From NCBI GenBank assembly GCA_902793875.1, contig CADBFL010000045.1, forward strand, positions 1 to 11,159: a stretch of DNA of 11,159 bases. The letters are read 5' to 3'. The notes under the pieces were generated by a model, which had not been told where the DNA came from, ran no database searches, and saw only the letters and a list, made by a program, of their open reading frames with translations. Positions 7,295 through 11,159 of the stretch are shown here, in pieces (within the stretch, counting starts at the first letter, position 1; every line of letters starts with the position of its first letter). The position numbers were made by a program, and so were the translations under genes. The stretch is from an uncultured Eubacteriales bacterium. GTDB taxonomy: Bacteria > Bacillota > Clostridia > Peptostreptococcales > Anaerovoracaceae.

Positions 7295-7303
7295 ATTCTA
7301 CCA
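7295..7303 (-). promoter_or_regulatory. extended -10 promoter for deoD
   Basis: Read on the minus strand the sequence is TGGTAGAAT, an extended -10 element (TGnTAGAAT). The -35 at 17 bp is poor (GCGAAA), which fits an extended -10 promoter. Transcription would start near 7288, giving a leader of about 33 nt that contains the AAAGGAGG ribosome site. Confidence 0.55.
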
Positions 7304-7342
7304 CAGAACATGCCCTGTTTCGCCCGATTATCCGCTTTTTTG

Positions 7343-7355
7343 CTGATGACATCAG
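7343..7355. promoter_or_regulatory. 13-bp palindrome over the asnS -35 box (possible operator)
   Basis: CTGATG-A-CATCAG is a perfect 6-bp inverted repeat with a single central base. It covers the -35 hexamer of the asnS promoter, a position where a bound regulator would block RNA polymerase. Only one copy is seen here and no regulator is encoded nearby. Confidence 0.3.
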
Positions 7356-7375
7356 GGCGTCGCGTATGGTATAAT
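7346..7375 (+). promoter_or_regulatory. sigma-70 type promoter for asnS
   Basis: ATGACA (7346-7351) and TATAAT (7370-7375) are 18 bp apart, and TGG precedes the -10 box (extended -10). This is the best promoter in the window. Transcription would start near 7382, leaving a leader of about 50 nt. A short stem (GCTGGC 7382-7387 with GCCGGC 7396-7401) sits at its very 5' end. The leader is too short for a T-box. Confidence 0.75.
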
Positions 7376-7431
7376 TTTCGGGCTGGCATCGTGTTGCCGG
7401 CAGAAAGAAAAATCAAAGGATAATGCGTTTA

Positions 7432-8826
7432 ATGAAAGATATTGAGATCAGAGAATTATTCAGAAATACGGACGTCTACGCGGACAAAGAGGTAATGGTC
7501 TACGGATGGGTCAGGGGCAACAGAAGCTCCAACCAGTTCGGCTTCCTCTCGGTCAACGACGGTTCGTTCTTCACGCCGGTGCAGGTGGTATATGAAGCGG
7601 ACAAACTCGCAAACTTCAGCGAGGTCGCGAAGTTCCGCCTGAGCTCGGGCGTAAAGGTAACGGGCACTCTCGTGCTCACGCCTGATGCGAAGCAGCCGTT
7701 TGAGATCAAGGCGGCTGAGATAGAGCTCGTTGCAGACTCGGATCCGGACTACCCTCTGCAGAAGAAACGCCATTCGATGGAGTTCCTCAGAGAGATAGCT
7801 CACCTGAGGCCGCGCAGCAACACGTTCAGCGCCGTGTTCAGGGTAAGAAGCGTTGCGGCGTACGCCATACACAAATTCTTCCAGGAGAAGGATTTCATCT
7901 ATGTCCATTCGCCTGAGATCACCTGCAGCGATGCCGAAGGCGCGGGCGAGATGTTCCAGGTGACGACTCTCGACCTCGATGACCTTCCGAGAGATGAGCA
8001 CGGCAATATCGACTACAGCAAGGACTTTTTCGGAAAGAAGGCGAACCTTACGGTATCCGGCCAGCTCGAGGGAGAGATCATGGCGCTCGCGTTCCGGAAC
8101 ATTTATACATTCGGACCGACGTTCCGCGCCGAGAACTCCAACACCGCAAGGCACGCGTCGGAGTTCTGGATGATGGAGCCGGAGATGGCCTTCTGCGACA
8201 TCAACGGCAACATGGACCTTGCCGAGGAGATGATCAAATACATCATCAGCTACGTGATGGAAAACTGCCCTGAAGAGATGCAGTTCTTCAACAGCTTCAT
8301 CGACAAGGGCCTGCTCGAGAGACTCAACCACATCGTCAGCTCGGATTTCGCAAGGATCACATACACCGAAGCGGTGGACATACTTCAGAAGTCCGGAAAG
8401 AAATTCGAGTATCCGGTAGAGTGGGGGCTCGAACTCCAGACAGAGCATGAGCGCTATCTGACCGAAGAGGTGTTCAAAAAGCCGATGTTCGTCATCAACT
8501 ATCCGAAGGACTGCAAGGCCTTCTACATGAGGCTCAACGACGACGGAAAGACGGTCGCGGCGATGGACATGCTGGTGCCGGGAGTCGGAGAGATCATCGG
8601 CGGCAGCCAGAGAGAAGAGCGCTACGACGTGCTGGTCTCGAGGATAAAAGAGCTCGGACTCGATGAGGACACATACGACTGGTATCTCGATCTCAGAAGG
8701 TACGGCGGAGTATTCCACTCCGGCTACGGACTCGGCTTCGACCGCATCCTCATGTACCTGACGGGCATGAGCAACATAAGAGACGTTCAGATGTTCCCGC
8801 GCACGCCGGGCAACGCAGAATTCTAG
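7432..8826 (+). CDS. asnS: asparagine--tRNA ligase
   Basis: This is a class IIb aminoacyl-tRNA synthetase that charges tRNA-Asn with asparagine in the cytosol. The protein has 464 residues, normal for bacterial AsnRS. An N-terminal OB-fold anticodon-binding domain (about 15-105, with VMVYGWVRGNRSS) is followed by the catalytic core. The core opens with HSMEFLREIAHLRPRSNTF, a stretch typical of bacterial AsnRS rather than AspRS. Motif 2 is FRAENSNTARHASEFWMMEP, starting at F231. Motif 3 is GYGLGFDR at 431-438. EPEMAFCDI also fits AsnRS. Start choice is uncertain: AAAGGA at 7415-7420 is 11 nt before ATG 7432 but only 2 nt before the in-frame ATG at 7423, which would add MRL. It has its own promoter and is followed after 41 nt by the EF-G-like gene, probably in one transcript. 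Confidence 0.97.
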   Translation: MKDIEIRELFRNTDVYADKEVMVYGWVRGNRSSNQFGFLSVNDGSFFTPVQVVYEADKLANFSEVAKFRLSSGVKVTGTLVLTPDAKQPFEIKAAEIELVADSDPDYPLQKKRHSMEFLREIAHLRPRSNTFSAVFRVRSVAAYAIHKFFQEKDFIYVHSPEITCSDAEGAGEMFQVTTLDLDDLPRDEHGNIDYSKDFFGKKANLTVSGQLEGEIMALAFRNIYTFGPTFRAENSNTARHASEFWMMEPEMAFCDINGNMDLAEEMIKYIISYVMENCPEEMQFFNSFIDKGLLERLNHIVSSDFARITYTEAVDILQKSGKKFEYPVEWGLELQTEHERYLTEEVFKKPMFVINYPKDCKAFYMRLNDDGKTVAAMDMLVPGVGEIIGGSQREERYDVLVSRIKELGLDEDTYDWYLDLRRYGGVFHSGYGLGFDRILMYLTGMSNIRDVQMFPRTPGNAEF

Positions 8827-8856
8827 AATTGATAAAACCGCACATCGCATACATTT

Positions 8857-8863
8857 AGGAGGA
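8857..8863 (+). promoter_or_regulatory. strong ribosome binding site of the EF-G-like gene
   Basis: AGGAGGA lies 4 nt before ATG 8868, close to a full anti-Shine-Dalgarno match. It suggests high translation even if transcription comes through asnS. Confidence 0.75.
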
Positions 8864-8867
8864 ACAC

Positions 8868-11057
8868 ATGAAAGGCTATTCAACTGACAAGATCCGCAAC
8901 ATCGTACTGCTCGGACACGGCGGCACGGGCAAGACCACTTTCCTTGAGGCCGCTCTGCTCAACACAAAGGTAGTAAGCAGACTCGGCAAGGTCGAGGACG
9001 GAAACACCGTATCCGACTACGAAAAGATGGAGATCGAGAAGGGCTACACCATCAACCAGACCCTCGTGCCTGTAGAGTATAAGGGCACAAAGCTCAACTT
9101 CATCGACACTCCGGGATTCTTCGATTTCGCGGGAGAGGCCAGAGCCGCTCTTTCGACAGGCGCCACAGCCATTATCATGGTGGACGCTTCGGCCGGCATC
9201 CAGGTCGGTACGGAGAAGGCCTGGGATCTGGTAAAGGAATTCAATTCGCCGACATTCTTCATGATCAGCAAGACCGACAAGGACAACATCGATGTTGACG
9301 GCGTCGTCGCGGCGATCAAGGAGAAGTTCGGATCGGCATGTGTTACTCTCGACGACAAGGATGCTCTCGACGAGGCGGTCGCAGGCGCTGACGAGGAGCT
9401 CATGGAGAAGTTCTTCGAGGGAGAGGGCTTCACAGACGAGGAGTTCGCGCACGGACTCGCCACGGGCATCCACAACGGAGACATCATGCCTGTCCTGAAA
9501 ATGTGCAGCCTGACAGGAGACGGAGTCGATGAGGCTCTCGACGCTCTCTGCAAATACGTTCCGAAGCCTGAGACAGTCGTCACTGAAGCAAAGGACGCTG
9601 ACGGAAACGACATCGAGATCAAGTGCGATCCAAACGGCGATCTCGTGATCTACGTATTCAAGACTCTGGCTGACCCGTTCCTCGGAAAGATCTCATACGC
9701 AAAGGTGGTCTCCGGAACACTCAAGCCGGGCGCTGACGTATACAACCCTCGCTCAGAGAAGTCGGAGAAGCTCGGTTCGGTATTCTTCGTAAGAGGCAAG
9801 TCTCAGGAGAATACAGACCAGGTAGCCGCAGGCGACCTCTTCGCTCTCGGAAAGCTCCAGAATACGAAGACGGGCGACACGCTCTGCAGCAAGGCAAAGC
9901 AGGTCACGGTCAGGCCGGCCGTATTCCCGAATCCGTGCTACTTCGTAGCTGTAGAGGCTGCCGACAAGAACGAAGACGAGAAGATGGCTCAGGGACTTTC
10001 CAAGCTCATGGAAGAAGATCCGACATTCGTGCTCGAGAGAAACGCCGAGACGCATCAGACTCTGCTCGGCGGACAGGGAGACATCCAGCTCGGCATCATC
10101 CAGGCCAAGCTCAAGGACAGATACGGCGTAAGCGTAAACGTCGTTCCTCAGAAGATCGCCTACAGAGAGACGATCAAGGGCAACTCCGATGTACAGGGCA
10201 AGCACAAGAAGCAGTCCGGCGGAGCAGGCCAGTACGGCGACGTTCACATCAGGTTCTCTCCTTCGCAGGAGGAAGGACTCGAGTTCAGCGAAGAGCTCTT
10301 CGGCGGATCGGTGCCTAAGAACTACGTTCCGGCTGTCGAGAAGGGACTCCTCGAGTGCATGGACAAGGGACCTCTCGCCGGATGCAAGGTACAGAACATC
10401 AAGGCCGTTCTCTATGACGGTTCGTATCACGAAGTAGACTCCAACGAAGTATCGTTCAAGATCGCTGCTTCGCTGGCCTTCAAGAAGGGTATCGTAGAGG
10501 CGAAGCCGTGCCTGCTCGAGCCTATCATGAAGCTCGACATCACGGTCCCTGAGGCTTATGTAGGCGCTGTCATGGGCGACCTCCCTAACAGAAGAGGCGT
10601 CGTGCTCGGAATGGATCCGATCCACGGCGGACAGGTCCTTCACGCAGAGGCTCCTCAGGCTGAGCTCTTCGACTACGCCATCGCTCTGAGATCGATGACA
10701 CAGGCGAGAGGAAGCTTCACGGTAGAGTTCGCGAGATACGCCGAGCTGCCTGGCAACCTGGCGGATAAGGTCATCGCGTCATCGCAGCGTACAAGGCTTC
10801 GCAGGAAGAAAAGTAAGGTTTCCTCCGGAATATACGGCGTTGCCGTAATGTCGGAAACCTTGATCTCCGTCGGCGAAGCTCCTTCGATAAAAGGTTTCTC
10901 CGGAAAATACGGCGTTGCCGTAATGTCGGAAACCTTGATCTCCGTCGGCGAAGCTCCTTCGATAAAAGGTTTCCTCCGGAAAATACGGCGTTGCCGTAAT
11001 GTCGGAAACCTTGACCTCTGTCGGCAGGCTCCGACGGTAGAAGACAGATATATTTAA
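8868..11057 (+). CDS. EF-G-like translation GTPase, 3' end frameshifted and extended into repeats
   Basis: The protein has all five EF-G domains but belongs to the EF-G paralogue group (EF-G2/FusA-like). The P-loop is GHGGTGKTT (16-24). G3 is DTPGFFDF (80-87), with F84 where canonical EF-G has the catalytic His. G4 is SKTD (134-137) instead of NKxD, and the G5 region SLTGDG is near 214. Domain II begins near 258, domain IV carries HKKQSGGAGQYGD (from 446), and domain V has MGDLPNRRG (569-577). AGGAGGA at 8857-8863 is an excellent ribosome site. The ORF is 729 residues, but the coding signal ends near A637. There an 8-bp tandem duplication (10770-10785) shifts the frame. Removing one copy restores VIAAYKASQEEK and a stop at 10814-10816, giving 646 residues. 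As read, the tail (638-729) is an arginine-rich stretch followed by translated tandem repeats. The role of this paralogue group is not settled; it is likely ribosome-associated. Confidence 0.9.
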   Translation: MKGYSTDKIRNIVLLGHGGTGKTTFLEAALLNTKVVSRLGKVEDGNTVSDYEKMEIEKGYTINQTLVPVEYKGTKLNFIDTPGFFDFAGEARAALSTGATAIIMVDASAGIQVGTEKAWDLVKEFNSPTFFMISKTDKDNIDVDGVVAAIKEKFGSACVTLDDKDALDEAVAGADEELMEKFFEGEGFTDEEFAHGLATGIHNGDIMPVLKMCSLTGDGVDEALDALCKYVPKPETVVTEAKDADGNDIEIKCDPNGDLVIYVFKTLADPFLGKISYAKVVSGTLKPGADVYNPRSEKSEKLGSVFFVRGKSQENTDQVAAGDLFALGKLQNTKTGDTLCSKAKQVTVRPAVFPNPCYFVAVEAADKNEDEKMAQGLSKLMEEDPTFVLERNAETHQTLLGGQGDIQLGIIQAKLKDRYGVSVNVVPQKIAYRETIKGNSDVQGKHKKQSGGAGQYGDVHIRFSPSQEEGLEFSEELFGGSVPKNYVPAVEKGLLECMDKGPLAGCKVQNIKAVLYDGSYHEVDSNEVSFKIAASLAFKKGIVEAKPCLLEPIMKLDITVPEAYVGAVMGDLPNRRGVVLGMDPIHGGQVLHAEAPQAELFDYAIALRSMTQARGSFTVEFARYAELPGNLADKVIASSQRTRLRRKKSKVSSGIYGVAVMSETLISVGEAPSIKGFSGKYGVAVMSETLISVGEAPSIKGFLRKIRRCRNVGNLDLCRQAPTVEDRYI
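10770..10785 (+). other. 8-bp tandem duplication causing a frameshift in the EF-G-like gene
   Basis: GTCATCGC occurs twice back to back (10770-10777 and 10778-10785). With one copy the reading is GNLADKVIAAYKASQEEK followed by TAA at 10814-10816, a natural EF-G-like C-terminus. With two copies the frame shifts and continues to 11057. The insertion length is not a multiple of three and the restored end is sensible, so a duplication event or a sequence error is the simplest explanation. Confidence 0.8.
10815..11030 (+). repeat. tandem 75-76 bp structured repeat, about 2.8 copies
   Basis: Copies begin with AAGGTTTC at 10815, 10891 and 10966. Copies 1 and 2 are 76 and 75 bp and nearly identical: copy 2 lacks one C and has an A for a T. 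Copy 3 matches through the first 47 bp, then diverges from about 11013. Each unit holds a nested hairpin: outer arms AAGGTTTCC/GGAAACCTT (9 bp; copy 2's left arm lacks one C) and inner TACGGC-GTT-GCCGTA (6 bp). In copies 1 and 2 a second hairpin, CGAAG-CTC-CTTCG, follows. In copy 3 the corresponding place has GTCGG-CAGGCT-CCGAC, a different sequence that still folds. The block starts at the natural EF-G stop codon and ends before the terminator. It resembles intergenic palindromic (REP/BIME-like) elements. The 75-bp unit is in frame, so the extended ORF reads it as 25-residue repeats. Confidence 0.85.
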
Positions 11058-11060
11058 CAG

Positions 11061-11093
11061 AAAAGGGCCCGCTCGGATCGAGCGGGTCCTTTT
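11061..11093 (+). terminator. intrinsic terminator after the EF-G-like gene
   Basis: AAAAGGGCCCGCTCG (11061-11075) and CGAGCGGGTCCTTTT (11079-11093) form a 15-bp GC-rich stem with one G-T wobble and a GAT loop, ending in a T-run. It is the strongest terminator in the window and closes the asnS/EF-G transcription unit. The A-run on its left could also make it work for leftward transcription. Confidence 0.9.
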
Positions 11094-11121
11094 GATAATT
11101 TGTTAAGGTTGCCGGAATCTG

Positions 11122-11150
11122 TCGAAATGATGAGAGGCAAAACGTATAAT
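11122..11150 (+). promoter_or_regulatory. promoter for a gene beyond the right edge
   Basis: TCGAAA (11122-11127) and a perfect TATAAT (11145-11150) are separated by 17 bp, directly after the terminator. The transcript would begin close to the right edge, so the gene it serves is not visible. Confidence 0.5.
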
Positions 11151-11159
11151 TGATACAGC

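Noticed and set aside
7376..7431. T-box or other riboswitch before asnS.
   Set aside because: The leader is only about 50 nt with one 6-bp stem. There is no room for a specifier loop or antiterminator.
8829..8855. Separate promoter for the EF-G-like gene (TTGATA and TACATT).
   Set aside because: The spacing is 15 bp and the -10 match is weak. The 41-nt gap is easily explained by read-through from asnS.
10786..10816. Programmed ribosomal frameshifting at the EF-G-like 3' end.
   Set aside because: There is no slippery heptamer at the junction, and the exact 8-bp duplication explains the frame change fully.
10815..11030. CRISPR array.
   Set aside because: The repeats are directly adjacent 75-76 bp units without variable spacers, and they have an internal nested palindrome.
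11101..11125. A fourth copy of the 75-bp repeat after the terminator (AAGGTTGCCGGAATC).
   Set aside because: Only a short, imperfect resemblance to the start of the unit; the inner and outer palindrome arms are missing.

Overview
The window reads as ordinary chromosome of an anaerobic Bacillota (Clostridia-like) bacterium. It is moderately GC-rich by eye, yet uses ATA for isoleucine and AGA/AGG for arginine freely. It has strong AGGAGG-type ribosome sites and family versions (RarA, bacterial AsnRS, an EF-G-like factor, a UPF0597 cysteine desulfidase) common in that group. The organism assignment is inference from content, not a database match.

Layout. (1) Positions 2-6375 hold six tightly packed + strand genes (gaps of 8-27 nt, one 4-nt overlap): the C-terminal end of a Cys-rich membrane protein, an AMP-forming acyl ligase, a small acyl carrier protein, an SGNH/GDSL hydrolase with an unusual C-terminal half, RarA, and a UPF0597/L-cysteine desulfidase. 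(2) Positions 6376-6546 separate convergent genes. They hold a bidirectional terminator-like hairpin inside a cluster of TGTGTAT/ATACACA heptamers. (3) Positions 6547-7254 on the - strand are deoD (purine nucleoside phosphorylase). (4) A 177-bp divergent region carries recognisable extended -10 promoters for deoD and asnS. (5) Next come asnS and, 41 nt later, an EF-G-like GTPase. (6) The 3' end of the EF-G gene has an 8-bp tandem duplication that shifts the frame past its natural stop into about 2.8 copies of a 75-76 bp structured repeat. A strong intrinsic terminator and a promoter for a gene beyond the window follow.

How the genes fit together. The ligase, carrier protein and SGNH hydrolase look like one activate-carry-transfer/hydrolyse cassette: the ligase adenylates a carboxylic acid, the ACP (Ser39) may carry it, and the SGNH enzyme may cleave or transfer the acyl group. 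The SGNH protein ends in two regions that look like degenerate carrier domains without the phosphopantetheine serine. I consider this, together with the frameshifted EF-G end and its repeats, the most interesting content. rarA, the desulfidase, deoD and asnS look like standard housekeeping genes.
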